A DNA stretch of 64,000 nucleotides from Kaistella sp. SH40-3 (GCF_030686865.1 NZ_JAQYUS010000003.1:62001-126000), one strand, 5' to 3'; positions 16,797 through 25,799 are shown, counted from the first letter of the stretch. A program made the numbers and translations. Notes: a model not told the origin generated them from the letters alone.

Positions 16797-16833
16797 AGAT
16801 TCTTCACTTCGCTTTGCTCCGTTCAGAATGACA
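16797..16833 (+). repeat. 37-bp terminal inverted repeat, right copy
   Basis: It begins AGATTCTTCACTTCGCTTTG and continues CTCCGTTCAGAATGACA. It is the inverted partner of 16439-16475 with one mismatch, and it ends 25 bp from the yfhO stop. Confidence 0.85.
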
Positions 16834-16858
16834 GAAACATTAAGTTCACAACGAATAA

Positions 16859-19420
16859 TCACTTCTTTACCAACTTCTTTTCCTGTCTTTGGCGATATAA
16901 AAAATAAATACCCAATCCACTCAACAATAAAAATAATCCAAATGCAATCATCGAAATAATTTTCCCTTTCTCGATAACTGCTGGTGCAAAAATCATTTTA
17001 ATCGAATGTTTTCCAGCCGGAACATAAACCGCTCTCAACAAGTAATCTGCTTTGATATAAGGAACTTCCTGGTCATCAACAAACATCTTCCACCCTTTTG
17101 GATAATAGATTTCAGCGAAAACGGCTAACTGAGGCGTTTTCGATTGAGACGTAAATTCAAGTTCGTTGGCTTCGTATTTTTTCAAATCTAAAAAGGCGGT
17201 AGAATCTTTTTGCAAAGGTTTTCCATCAAAATATTTTTGATCTTCTTTTGCAATTACTGCGACCTTCTTATTATCAATGATTCCAATCTGATCCAATTCT
17301 TCATTTGGAGTATTCGCAAATTTTACTTCAGACACAAACCAGGCATTTCCATTTGCGTCAGCATTGGTAACTCCTTGAGGTTGTTCAGGAGATCCAAAAA
17401 TCATATACTTGGTGTTCAACATATTCAGGATTCGTGGAACTTTTACCGTATCCATTTTACCAAAATATTCATTGATTAAATCATCGTATCTTCTTAGTTT
17501 CACTGCATGATAACCACCAACGGACGATTTAAAATAAGAAGTATTGGTTTCGCCAAACGCTCCTAAAACTTGATTGTAAATTCGGTAATGACCTTTATCT
17601 TTCTCGGCAATTGTTTCCAACGTTTTGTTCATGTTGGTATTATCCAAAAGGGATTTTAAATTGGCGTTATCACCGACTTTCTGCATTAACAAATCTGAAT
17701 TTTCTGTCTGAAAAGGATTTTCTGTAAATGATTTATCAATGAAATTATCGTTGTTTAAATACCTTTTATTCACGCTCCACAAATCAAAGAAACTCACTAA
17801 TCCAATAATGATGATCGCTATATTTTGAGTGACTTTATTTTTTAAACTTAAAAATAAAACTCCTGCCGTAATTCCTACGAAGAGAATCGCTTTGAATGCA
17901 TCGATACTAAACATTTTATATCTTTCATCAACCAAAAACTCCAATAAAAATGGCGGAAGATAAGTTTTTTCTGAAGGCGTATAAAAACCTAAAATAGACT
18001 TTCCGAAAATCAATAATAGAACCGTAATTCCTAAAACTACAGAACTTACATAAATCAAAGTTTTCTTCTTATAATCTTCTGTTAATATATTATCCGTAGA
18101 GGTTTCTGTCTTTTCATTTGAATTAAAAAATCGGTATAAACCAACAATGGCAATCAAAGGAAATAGTAATTCTACAACGACTAAAATTGAACTCGGCGCT
18201 CTAAATTTATTATAGAAAGGAACGAAGTCTATGAAGAAATCGGAGACAATCATGAAGTTACTTCCCCACGCCAAAAGAATGGTTAAAATTGATGCTCCTA
18301 AAATCCAATATCTGTATTTTTTCCAGGCAAAGAAAAAACCTAAAACTGCCAGAAAACAAACGACAGCACCTTGATAAGCCGGTCCGGAAGTTCCTGGTTG
18401 TTCGCCCCAATAAGTCAAATTTCCAAATCCTTTCGAGATTCTGTCCATTTCCTGTTGCGATCCTACATTTTCCTGAACTAATTGCTGAACTTTCGCCATC
18501 ATTTTATCAGAACCTTCTTCATTACTTGCGCCACCCATTAATCGCGGAATAAATAAATTCAAAGTTTCTAATTTCCCGTAACTCCACATCAACATGCTTT
18601 CTTTATCCATCCCGGATTTGTCGGCAGAATGTTTTTCGTTGTCTAAGATTTGTTTGCCACGAACGGTTTCAGTGATATATTCTGAGTTCGCCATAATCCG
18701 CTGAGAATTCATTCCAACTCCTAATACAAATGCTAAGGCTAAAACTCCGGTTGAAATACCGAAATGTTTCCAATCGGTCTTCCCTTGGAAAGCACGAATC
18801 AATTCTGATAAGAATAAAAATGCCAACGCAATGAATAAATAATACGTCATTTGCGGGTGATTTGCCGCAATTTGCAATCCCATAAAAAGTGCCGTCACAA
18901 TAAATCCAACGACATATTTTTTGCGGATATAAACCAAAAGTATTCCGGCTAAAAGTGGCGCGAAATAAGCAACCGTATGAATTTTACCATTATGTCCTGC
19001 AGCAAGTGCGATATAAAAATAAGTAGAAAGTCCGAAAAAGGTAGCGCCCAAAAGTGCGTATTTCCAATTTCTAACTACCACTAAACCTAAAAGAAAAAAT
19101 CCTGAAAAAAGAAGGAAAATATAATTAGCCGGCTTTGGTAAAAAGTTCAGCAAATCATCAATCTTTTTAATAACATCACCGCGAAACTGCGCTCCCATTT
19201 GATAAGTCGGCATTCCGCCAAACATAGAATCGCTCCAATAAGTTTCTTTGCCATGTTCGGCACGATAATCCAAAAGTTCTTTGGCACCGCCTTTATACTG
19301 CACAATATCGTGCTGAAAAAGTTGCTTTCCGGTTAACACAGGATTGGCATAAATGACCGCCAACAAAATGAAAACCACCAGGCTTCCGATAATGAAAATT
19401 AAGTTTTTGTTTTTTAACAT
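16859..19420 (-). CDS. YfhO family membrane protein
   Basis: The 853-residue protein is a multi-pass membrane protein with a lumenal C-terminal domain. The N-terminus has one membrane segment, then 'NPVLTGKQLFQHDIVQYKGGAKELLDYRAEHGKETYWSDSMFGGMPTYQMG', the acidic catalytic-loop region typical of YfhO/GT-C proteins. About ten further segments follow to about residue 545, then a soluble part with 'RIYNQVLGAFGETNTSYFKSSVGGYHAVKLRRY' and 'FAEIYYPKGWKMFVDDQEVPYIKADYLLRAVYVPAGKH', then two final segments. YfhO in Firmicutes transfers sugars to cell-surface polymers. In Bacteroidota it is conserved, and the exact substrate is unknown to me. It is in a minus-strand group with DUF6263, the small membrane protein and the glycosyltransferase. 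Confidence 0.88.
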   Translation of the reverse strand: MLKNKNLIFIIGSLVVFILLAVIYANPVLTGKQLFQHDIVQYKGGAKELLDYRAEHGKETYWSDSMFGGMPTYQMGAQFRGDVIKKIDDLLNFLPKPANYIFLLFSGFFLLGLVVVRNWKYALLGATFFGLSTYFYIALAAGHNGKIHTVAYFAPLLAGILLVYIRKKYVVGFIVTALFMGLQIAANHPQMTYYLFIALAFLFLSELIRAFQGKTDWKHFGISTGVLALAFVLGVGMNSQRIMANSEYITETVRGKQILDNEKHSADKSGMDKESMLMWSYGKLETLNLFIPRLMGGASNEEGSDKMMAKVQQLVQENVGSQQEMDRISKGFGNLTYWGEQPGTSGPAYQGAVVCFLAVLGFFFAWKKYRYWILGASILTILLAWGSNFMIVSDFFIDFVPFYNKFRAPSSILVVVELLFPLIAIVGLYRFFNSNEKTETSTDNILTEDYKKKTLIYVSSVVLGITVLLLIFGKSILGFYTPSEKTYLPPFLLEFLVDERYKMFSIDAFKAILFVGITAGVLFLSLKNKVTQNIAIIIIGLVSFFDLWSVNKRYLNNDNFIDKSFTENPFQTENSDLLMQKVGDNANLKSLLDNTNMNKTLETIAEKDKGHYRIYNQVLGAFGETNTSYFKSSVGGYHAVKLRRYDDLINEYFGKMDTVKVPRILNMLNTKYMIFGSPEQPQGVTNADANGNAWFVSEVKFANTPNEELDQIGIIDNKKVAVIAKEDQKYFDGKPLQKDSTAFLDLKKYEANELEFTSQSKTPQLAVFAEIYYPKGWKMFVDDQEVPYIKADYLLRAVYVPAGKHSIKMIFAPAVIEKGKIISMIAFGLFLLLSGLGIYFLYRQRQEKKLVKK

Positions 19421-19439
19421 CTTTAGGTTTATTATTGAG

Positions 19440-19466
19440 AAAAACCCTTTGACATTGTCAAAGGAT
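19440..19466 (-). terminator. Terminator upstream of yfhO
   Basis: A CCTTTGAC / GTCAAAGG stem with a 3-nt loop is followed, on the minus strand, by a T-run. It lies between the small membrane protein gene and yfhO, so yfhO may have its own promoter. Confidence 0.7.
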
Positions 19467-19476
19467 TTTCAAATCT

Positions 19477-19695
19477 TTATTTTTCTTTAGGTTCTTTAAC
19501 CTCTTCGTAATCTACCGTTTCAGCATCCCAATGGATTTTGGAGTCCAGATTATTTTTGGATTTCTGCTGCGTTACATTCTCATCATTTCTCGGCTGTGGA
19601 AATTTAAAAATTTTAGTAAAAAACATTCTTTTTAAAAAATTCCAAACAAAAAAAATGATTACTGTGGTTAGAATTAATTCTAATATATATTTCAT
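19477..19695 (-). CDS. Small single-pass membrane protein (DUF4834-like)
   Basis: The 72-residue protein has one N-terminal membrane segment (LELILTTVIIFFVWNFLKR) followed by a basic stretch and a polar, acidic tail (VDYEEVKEPKEK). Size, layout and position next to yfhO match the small DUF4834-type proteins of Flavobacteriia, but the sequence is too short for a firm assignment. The ATG at 19693-19695 directly precedes the hydrophobic segment. No function is known. It lies 50 bp downstream of the DUF6263 gene on the same strand. Confidence 0.65.
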   Translation of the reverse strand: MKYILELILTTVIIFFVWNFLKRMFFTKIFKFPQPRNDENVTQQKSKNNLDSKIHWDAETVDYEEVKEPKEK

Positions 19696-19745
19696 TTCTT
19701 ATTTTTGATAATAGATCATGTTTGTCTTTGATAGTTACTACAATC

Positions 19746-20810
19746 TTATTTTGCAGGATTTACAATTACAGTTGAATTAGAAACAGATTTCATCGTTTGC
19801 GATTGTTTACCATCTGAAAGCGTTTCTGTTTGCGTCGTTTTTACAGAAATATTTTGATTTTTCACCCAACCTGTTTTCTCATCTAAAGTGATTGTACCAT
19901 TTTGTGCCAATTCAGAACTCATTGATCTGGTCACGCCTTCTTGCGTTTGTTTATCCGATTTTTTAGGAATTCCTCCCGCTACAGAAATCTCTGCGATTCC
20001 ATCACCAACACTTTTCAAAGTATAAGTCGTGGTTAATTTGATTTTTCCGTCTGGAGTTGCATTTTCGCTTTCGGACCATTTGTCGCCAATCTTAACTCCT
20101 TTTGCAGGAATCAAAACCAAGTTTTTCGTGAACTGGTCTTTCAACATTTTCTCGTTAAAACTTTGTTTGAAACTATTGATAAAAGCAGTTTTGTCTTTAG
20201 CGTCTTTAATTGTTGATCCGACAGATGCTGAAATTTTATTATAAACCGCATCAAAGCCCGTAATAGAAAGAACTTTTCCGCTTTCGGTCATTTTTAAATT
20301 CAGTTTATTACCCACCAACGCCTTGTTCACTTTCCACATCATTTTCAACTGCTCGTCTTTCGGCTCTGCTTGTTTGGTATCAACGGAAACTGTTTTCCCG
20401 TTGGCAGATTGTGAATTTCTTTTTCCGGTTAAATTAATAGTAATATCATAAGTTCCATTGTTGAAATCATTCACGGTAAAAGACATTTCATCGGTCATTT
20501 CACTGGTTCCGCTTTGGGATTTCCCGTCCGGCGCCGTCATTGTTTGTACATCTTTCTGATAAGTAACTAAAGGATAAGTTTGGCCTTTTACTAATTTGAA
20601 AGTCTGTTTGTAAATTCCAAGCGAATCATGAATAGCAGGCACTGCTGCTTGCGTCTTCTCAATTTTTGTAGAATCTGCCGTGTTTTCTACAGGAACTTCT
20701 ACGGTGATTGTTTTTCCGGTTTCCGGATCTACTTTGGTTACGGTTTGAGTTTCTTTTTTACAGGCAACTAATGTTATAGCAAGAAGCGCGATGGCTGTGA
20801 ATTTTTTCAT
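19746..20810 (-). CDS. DUF6263-type lipoprotein
   Basis: The 354-residue protein starts with a lipoprotein signal peptide (MKKFTAIALLAITLVAC, lipobox LVAC with Cys17). After a Thr/Val-rich linker comes a beta-rich domain with 'YKQTFKLVKGQTYPLVTYQKDVQTM', 'MSFTVNDFNNGTYDITINLTGKR' and 'IPAKGVKIGDKWSESE'. This pattern belongs to the DUF6263 family of Bacteroidota, in which a total-charge/beta-structure module is repeated. Function is unknown; the likely place is the periplasmic face of the outer membrane. It is first in the minus-strand group with yfhO. Confidence 0.75.
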   Translation of the reverse strand: MKKFTAIALLAITLVACKKETQTVTKVDPETGKTITVEVPVENTADSTKIEKTQAAVPAIHDSLGIYKQTFKLVKGQTYPLVTYQKDVQTMTAPDGKSQSGTSEMTDEMSFTVNDFNNGTYDITINLTGKRNSQSANGKTVSVDTKQAEPKDEQLKMMWKVNKALVGNKLNLKMTESGKVLSITGFDAVYNKISASVGSTIKDAKDKTAFINSFKQSFNEKMLKDQFTKNLVLIPAKGVKIGDKWSESENATPDGKIKLTTTYTLKSVGDGIAEISVAGGIPKKSDKQTQEGVTRSMSSELAQNGTITLDEKTGWVKNQNISVKTTQTETLSDGKQSQTMKSVSNSTVIVNPAK

Positions 20811-20975
20811 TTACTGATTTTTCTGAATTTTATTTAAAGTCGTTCTTAAAATATTTTTAAATTTAAAAAACGAAATACAAATTTAAGGTAATTATTTCTG
20901 ATGGATTCAAACATTATAACAATTTTAACAGTCTGTCACTAATTACAAAAAGTAACTGAATACCTTTTATCATTT

Positions 20976-21005
20976 CACAAAAAAGTCGGCTTAAAAAACC
21001 GACTT
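20976..21005 (-). terminator. Terminator of the SRPBCC gene
   Basis: AAGTCGG and CCGACTT arms form a stem which, read on the minus strand, ends in a T-run just after the SRPBCC stop at 21024. Confidence 0.8.
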
Positions 21006-21023
21006 CATCTTATATTTCAAAAT

Positions 21024-21542
21024 TTATTTTTCAGATATCGCTTTCAAAGCGTTCAATCCGTCGCCATAAGATTTATCCATTTGCCCGTCCATAAATAATT
21101 TCATTAAGTTCATCGGATAATCCAATTCACAATCCATATCCCACGTTACTTTAGTCGAATTTCCTTCCGGCGTAAGGATAATATTAGAAGTAGCATCGCT
21201 TTCAAAAGGTTTATAGAAAATCATCTTTGTAGATTGTTTTTGATTCGGAACTAATGCCGTAATCTCCTGGCAACCACTTCCGACCTCATCATTTCCTTCC
21301 CAGCAATATTTATCGCCAATTTGGCCAGGATTTCCGGAATAAGTTACTTTCAAATTCGGATCCAGTTTCATCCATGGATTCCATTGATTAATTGCTTTTG
21401 TGGAGTTAATCTGTGCATACACTTTTTCTACAGGAGCATTAATGACAATTGATTTTTCAAAATGATATGCTTTTCCCATTAAAAACATCACGATGATAAG
21501 AATGGCAACAATCGCCAAGAGAATTTTTAAGAATTTTTTCAT
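21024..21542 (-). CDS. Membrane-anchored SRPBCC (polyketide cyclase-like) protein
   Basis: The 172-residue protein has one N-terminal membrane segment (LKILLAIVAILIIVMFLMG). It continues as a START/SRPBCC fold: 'KSIVINAPVEKVYAQINSTKAINQWNPWMKLDP', 'YSGNPGQIGDKYCWEGND', 'TSNIILTPEGNSTKVTWDMDCE' and a final helix. SRPBCC proteins bind hydrophobic ligands; the ligand is unknown. Two cysteines (YCWEGNDEVGSGCQ) are close in sequence and could form a disulfide outside the cytoplasm. It is divergent from the M3 peptidase gene, with a -7 box at 21566-21573. Confidence 0.82.
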   Translation of the reverse strand: MKKFLKILLAIVAILIIVMFLMGKAYHFEKSIVINAPVEKVYAQINSTKAINQWNPWMKLDPNLKVTYSGNPGQIGDKYCWEGNDEVGSGCQEITALVPNQKQSTKMIFYKPFESDATSNIILTPEGNSTKVTWDMDCELDYPMNLMKLFMDGQMDKSYGDGLNALKAISEK

Positions 21543-21565
21543 GGTTTTTTAGAGTTTTATTTCAT

Positions 21566-21573
21566 CAAATATA
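21566..21573 (-). promoter_or_regulatory. -7 box of the SRPBCC gene
   Basis: Minus-strand TATATTTG is a perfect TAnnTTTG match 23 nt before the ATG. Only 15 bp separate it from the oppositely directed box of the M3 gene, so the two promoters overlap. Confidence 0.6.
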
Positions 21574-21588
21574 AAATTTAATTTTCAG

Positions 21589-21596
21589 TAAATTTG
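21589..21596 (+). promoter_or_regulatory. -7 box of the M3 peptidase gene
   Basis: TAAATTTG is a perfect match to TAnnTTTG, 46 nt before the ATG at 21643. Confidence 0.55.
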
Positions 21597-21642
21597 CTGT
21601 TCGATCTTAAATAGATAAAATTTAATTATACTTCAATTAAAA

Positions 21643-23658
21643 ATGCAAAATCCATTATTACAAACATTTACAACAAAATATCAATCCGCTCCTTTTAACG
21701 ATATTAAAGAAGAACATTTTCTTCCTGCATTTCAGGAATTGATTAAAATTTCAGAAAAAGAAATTGACGAAATCGTTAACAATAAAGAAGAACCAAGTTT
21801 CGAAAGCGTGATTGAAGCCTTGGCTTTTTCAGGGGAAAAATTAGAAGTTGTTTCCGGTATTTTCTTTAATTTAAATTCTGCTGAAACCAATGACGAAATT
21901 CAGAAAATTGCTCAGGAAGTTTCGCCACTTTTAACTGAGTTTTCTGCAAAGATTTCTCAAAACTTACCCCTTTTTGAAAAGATAAAAAAAGTCTTTGATG
22001 AAAAAGAAAAATACAATCTGAACGAAGAACAGCAAATGCTTTTGAATGAAACGTATAAAGGTTTTGTAAGAAGTGGAGTTTTGTTAAACGATGCGGACAA
22101 AGAAAAATTTAAAAATATCAGTATTGAATTATCAAAAAAATCACTTCAATTCGGACAAAATGTTTTAGCGGAAACGAATAACTATTTCAAACATATTACG
22201 AACGAAAAAGAATTGGTAGGAATTCCGGAAGCAATTTTGGAACAATATCGCGAAGAAGCGAAAGAAAGAAATCTGGATGGTTTTGTGGTGACTTTGCAAT
22301 ATCCAAGTTTTCTACCTTTAATGTCTTATGCTGAAAACCGTGAATTACGAAAAGAATTGGCGTTGGCAAATGGTAAAAAATCATTTCAAAATAATGAATT
22401 CGATAATCAAAATTTAATTAAAGAAATCATTTCCTTAAAACAGGAAAAAGCAAAATTATTAGGGTACGAAAATTATGCAGATTACGTTCTGGAAGAAAGA
22501 ATGGCGAAATCTCCGGTACAGGTTAAATCATTTTTGAACGAACTTTTGGAGAAAGCAAAACCTTACGCAGAAAAGGAAATCGAGGAATTAAAAAAACTGG
22601 CAAAAGCCGACGGCATCGAAGAAATGGAAAGTTACGATCATGCTTTCTACGCTGAAAAATTACGCAAACAAAAATTCGATATTGATGATGAAGAACTGAA
22701 ACCTTACTTCCAACTGGAGAAAGTTCAGGAGGCTGTTTTTGGTTTGGCAAAAACACTTTTCGGCTTAGAATTTAAAGAAACAACAGAAATTCAAAAATAC
22801 CACGAGGAAGTAAAAACTTACGAGATCTTCGAAGACGGAAAATTCAAAGCCCTACTCTACGCCGATTATTTCCCAAGAAAAGGAAAAAGAGCCGGCGCCT
22901 GGATGACGAGTTTTAAAAGTCAATCCATTAAAAATAAGGAAAATAACCGTCCGCATATTTCGGTGGTTTGTAACTTTTCAAAACCGACTTCTGACACACC
23001 AAGTTTATTGACTTTTCAGGAAGTGACAACGCTTTTCCATGAATTCGGTCACGCTTTACATGGGGTTTTGGCAAATACTACTTATCCGAATCTTTCGGGA
23101 ACTTCTGTGAAATGGGATTTTGTAGAACTTCCATCTCAGTTTTTAGAAAATTATTGTTACGAACCTGAATTCTTAAAAACATTTGCAAAACATTATCAAA
23201 CCGGCGAAGTTTTACCGAATGAGAAAATTCAGAAAATATCAGATTCCAAAAACTTTATGGAAGGTTACCAAACTTTAAGACAAATTGGATTCGGACTTTT
23301 GGATATGGAATATCACAGTAATCCTGAAAAAGTGGGTGATATTAAAACCTTTGAAGTAGAAGAAACCAAAGCAACCAATCTTTATCCAAGCAATCCTGAA
23401 ACCGTTATGAGTACAAGTTTTTCACACATTTTCCAGGGTGGATATTCGGCGGGATATTATTCTTATAAATGGGCAGAAGTTTTAGATGCGGATGCATTCC
23501 AATATTTTAAAGAAAATGGAATTTTTAATCCAGAAATCGCAGCAAAATATAAAATCTTACTTTCTTCTGGCGGAACGAAAGATCCGATGGAACTGTTCAA
23601 AAATTTTAGAGGAAGCGAACCGAAAGTAGAGAGTTTATTGAAAAGAGCCTTTGGATAA
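21643..23658 (+). CDS. M3 family oligopeptidase (thimet-like)
   Basis: The 671-residue protein is a zinc metallopeptidase of family M3 (oligopeptidase A / dipeptidyl carboxypeptidase group). The zinc site HEFGHALHG is at about residues 466-474, with the third ligand in 'FVELPSQFLENY' some 28 residues later. The late 'FSHIFQGGYSAGYYSYKWAEVLDADAFQYF' block, with the tyrosines that bind substrate, is also present. The length matches OpdA/Dcp. There is no signal peptide, so it degrades peptides in the cytoplasm. A cupin gene overlaps its end and is probably cotranscribed. Confidence 0.92.
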   Translation: MQNPLLQTFTTKYQSAPFNDIKEEHFLPAFQELIKISEKEIDEIVNNKEEPSFESVIEALAFSGEKLEVVSGIFFNLNSAETNDEIQKIAQEVSPLLTEFSAKISQNLPLFEKIKKVFDEKEKYNLNEEQQMLLNETYKGFVRSGVLLNDADKEKFKNISIELSKKSLQFGQNVLAETNNYFKHITNEKELVGIPEAILEQYREEAKERNLDGFVVTLQYPSFLPLMSYAENRELRKELALANGKKSFQNNEFDNQNLIKEIISLKQEKAKLLGYENYADYVLEERMAKSPVQVKSFLNELLEKAKPYAEKEIEELKKLAKADGIEEMESYDHAFYAEKLRKQKFDIDDEELKPYFQLEKVQEAVFGLAKTLFGLEFKETTEIQKYHEEVKTYEIFEDGKFKALLYADYFPRKGKRAGAWMTSFKSQSIKNKENNRPHISVVCNFSKPTSDTPSLLTFQEVTTLFHEFGHALHGVLANTTYPNLSGTSVKWDFVELPSQFLENYCYEPEFLKTFAKHYQTGEVLPNEKIQKISDSKNFMEGYQTLRQIGFGLLDMEYHSNPEKVGDIKTFEVEETKATNLYPSNPETVMSTSFSHIFQGGYSAGYYSYKWAEVLDADAFQYFKENGIFNPEIAAKYKILLSSGGTKDPMELFKNFRGSEPKVESLLKRAFG

Positions 23659-23956
23659 GATTCAAACTGACTTAAAAATTAAATCAACTGAATTTTGGTT
23701 TGCCATTAAAATTGATTCTTGGCAAATAGGAACTCATATCGCACCAAGAAAACAATTCGTTATCACATTGAGTGGGAAATTAAAATTCACAACAAGCGAC
23801 GGTTTATCTTTTATTGTAGAACCAGGAATCGTTCTTCTAGCCGAAGACATCAATGGTGAAGGTCATACGTGGGAAATGATTGAAGGACATGAAAACTGGC
23901 ATCGCATTTATATTCCAATTATAGATGAGTCAGAAGTATATTTCGTTAAAGATTAA
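23651..23956 (+). CDS. Small cupin-domain protein
   Basis: The 101-residue protein is a single cupin barrel: 'APRKQFVITLSGKLKFTTSDG' (first motif region) and 'PGIVLLAEDINGEGHTWEMI' (second). It starts with TTG at 23651, overlapping the last 8 nt of the M3 gene; no later ATG fits before the barrel. The overlap suggests translational coupling. The usual metal-binding HxH of cupins is weak: the first histidine pair is replaced by APRKQ, as in many RmlC-like cupins of this subgroup. Function is unknown. Confidence 0.75.
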   Translation: MDKIQTDLKIKSTEFWFAIKIDSWQIGTHIAPRKQFVITLSGKLKFTTSDGLSFIVEPGIVLLAEDINGEGHTWEMIEGHENWHRIYIPIIDESEVYFVKD

Positions 23957-23968
23957 TCTAATTAACCA

Positions 23969-24009
23969 TAAAAAAAAGGGTTTACTAATTCAAGTAAACC
24001 CTTTTTTTA
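23969..24009. terminator. Bidirectional terminator
   Basis: AGGGTTTACT and AGTAAACCCT arms, with A-runs before and T-runs after, lie between the cupin gene and the convergent LPG-synthase-like gene. Confidence 0.9.
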
Positions 24010-24024
24010 TATTGTATTTCTAGT

Positions 24025-25071
24025 TTAATTTTTCTGATTCTTAACTGCTTTATTTCTGGCTTTCGTCAAAACAGGAATTGAAATTGCGCCCATCACCAAC
24101 ATGATCACCAATTGCATAGTATGCGAGATAAAAGCGTACGACAATCCAACTTCGCCACCTTCTTCGGGATTTTTACCCATTGAAAGAAACAAGGCCATAA
24201 TACCAAACTTTAAAGCCAGATGGAAAGCACCGATTCCACCAGAAGCCGGAATCATCATTCCTAACGTTCCTACGACGATGATAAAGAAACCATCAGCAAA
24301 AGTAAACTGAGACGTTTCCGGTAGTGAAAAACAAACTAAATACGCTGCTAAATAATAGCAAATCCAGATTGCCAGAGAATAAGCGATAAACTTCACTTTC
24401 TGCTTCATTTTAAAAATTGAAGTCAAACCGTCAACAATTCCTTTTGCGAAATTCAGGACCTTTTGATAAATAGAAAACTGCTCCAGTTTTTTTCTAAATA
24501 TGAAAAATAAAATTGCTACTAAGATCAAAATCCCACCAAAAATATAGATTGTTGAATTGGATGTTGTCGTTGCTGTTTTTCCTTTTTCTTCGGTGATATA
24601 AGAATAGAACGCAAGGAATGCTTTGTATTTAAATATTAAGGTTAAACCTAAAAAACCAACCATGCATATTAAATCTATTACTCTTTCTAAAATAATTGTT
24701 CCAAAAGATTTTTCAACCGGAACTTTTTCTACGCCAAATAAAGCGGTTGCCCTAGCCAATTCACCACTTCGGGGAATGGTTAAATTCATTAAATAACCAA
24801 AAGAAATGGTCCAGAAAGAATTAGAGTTGGAGATTTGATACCCCATCGGTTCCAATAAAAGATTCCAACGGATTGCACGAAACCAATACGCAAGAATTCC
24901 AAAAATCGAAGCGATAAAAACCCAGAGATAATTGGCTTTCGCAAAATAGCCGGCGATTTTTTTAAACTCCATCCCTTTTAGCGCCAACCACATAAAAAGT
25001 GCAGCAATACCAAGAGAAATAGCAATCGTTAAAAAGGTTTTAAGAGGGTTTGATTTTTTGTTCTGTTCCAA
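24025..25071 (-). CDS. Lysylphosphatidylglycerol synthase transmembrane-type protein (YbhN-like)
   Basis: The 348-residue protein has eight or so membrane segments and the family motifs: 'WVFIASIFGILAYWFRAIRWNLLLEPMG', 'SFGYLMNLTIPRSGELARATAL', 'VPVEKSFGTIILERVIDLICM' and 'MIPASGGIGAFHLALKFG'. These are the hallmarks of the integral-membrane (flippase-like) half of MprF and its stand-alone relatives. The aminoacyl-transferase domain is absent. Its transported lipid is unknown. It ends 18 bp after panD on the same strand and is probably cotranscribed with it. Confidence 0.88.
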   Translation of the reverse strand: MEQNKKSNPLKTFLTIAISLGIAALFMWLALKGMEFKKIAGYFAKANYLWVFIASIFGILAYWFRAIRWNLLLEPMGYQISNSNSFWTISFGYLMNLTIPRSGELARATALFGVEKVPVEKSFGTIILERVIDLICMVGFLGLTLIFKYKAFLAFYSYITEEKGKTATTTSNSTIYIFGGILILVAILFFIFRKKLEQFSIYQKVLNFAKGIVDGLTSIFKMKQKVKFIAYSLAIWICYYLAAYLVCFSLPETSQFTFADGFFIIVVGTLGMMIPASGGIGAFHLALKFGIMALFLSMGKNPEEGGEVGLSYAFISHTMQLVIMLVMGAISIPVLTKARNKAVKNQKN

Positions 25072-25089
25072 AGTAAGGGATTTTCAGAA

Positions 25090-25440
25090 TTAGGTAAGAA
25101 GATTGGTCTGCTCATCTGGGAAAATAATTTTCGGCTGGAAAGCTTTTGCTTCTTCCGGCGTCATTTGAGCATAAGCCATTATAATGATGATATCATTTTT
25201 CTGAACGCGTCGTGCTGCCGGACCGTTCAAACAGATTTCTCCAGATTTTCTTTTACCTTTTATGGCGTAAGTATCGAACCGTTCACCATTATTCACATTA
25301 ACGATGTACACTCGTTCACCCACGATAATTCCTGAGGCTTCGAGCAAATCTTCATCAATGGTGATGCTTCCTATATAATTAAGATCTGATTCGGTAACGC
25401 GTACGCGATGGATCTTAGATTTAAAAATTTCAATTAACAT
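25090..25440 (-). CDS. panD: Aspartate 1-decarboxylase
   Basis: The 116-residue proenzyme matches PanD throughout: '[29 protein letters not shown]' with the self-cleavage site Gly24-Ser25, and '[41 protein letters not shown]'. It uses a pyruvoyl group made from Ser25 to convert aspartate to beta-alanine for pantothenate and CoA synthesis. The gene is first in a two-gene operon with the YbhN-like protein. A -7 box (TAAATTTG) ends only 4 nt before the ATG, so the mRNA is likely leaderless or nearly so. Confidence 0.96.
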   Translation of the reverse strand: MLIEIFKSKIHRVRVTESDLNYIGSITIDEDLLEASGIIVGERVYIVNVNNGERFDTYAIKGKRKSGEICLNGPAARRVQKNDIIIIMAYAQMTPEEAKAFQPKIIFPDEQTNLLT

Positions 25441-25444
25441 GGCG

Positions 25445-25452
25445 CAAATTTA
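25445..25452 (-). promoter_or_regulatory. -7 box of panD, 4 nt from the start codon
   Basis: Minus-strand TAAATTTG matches TAnnTTTG; only CGCC separates it from the ATG. A start site about 5 nt after the box would fall at the start codon. Confidence 0.5.
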
Positions 25453-25768
25453 ATTATTTTAATTAAAGGAATAAAATTAATTTTTATTTGGTCAGTTCTA
25501 ATATAATTACGATTAGTGATTAAACAATAAACACATCTTAAAAATCCATATCTTTTAAAAATATTGAATTACCAATTTGGATTTACCACAAAATTCCATA
25601 ATTCGCAATTACATTGAGCAATAAATTATTTTCAGAAAATTGCGATATAGATGGAGTTCGGCATGATATTATAAGTTGCAAACACCGATAAAACAAAAAT
25701 ATCACGATTATAAATTTTATTTAGTATTCAAGAATTTGATTGAATATTGATTAAATATTAGCAAAAAA

Positions 25769-25799
25769 TTTGCACAATATGAAAATTGTTTTATATTTG
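25769..25799 (+). promoter_or_regulatory. Bacteroidota promoter of the HU gene
   Basis: TTTG (25769-25772), a 19-bp spacer and TATATTTG (25792-25799) fit the -33/-7 arrangement of the Bacteroidota primary sigma factor. It is the most complete promoter in the window and suits a highly expressed gene. Confidence 0.65.

Larger units (their letters stand above)
16439..16833. mobile_element. Candidate GIY-YIG cassette bounded by 37-bp inverted repeats
   Basis: The 395-bp unit consists of two near-identical inverted 37-bp ends and a single gene for a small GIY-YIG nuclease, now frameshifted. It sits exactly between yfhO and the glycosyltransferase gene, which would otherwise be adjacent on the same strand. 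Small GIY-YIG genes of this kind recur in intergenic regions of Bacteroidota. That the inverted repeats define a mobile unit is inference. I see no obvious target-site duplication. Confidence 0.55.
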
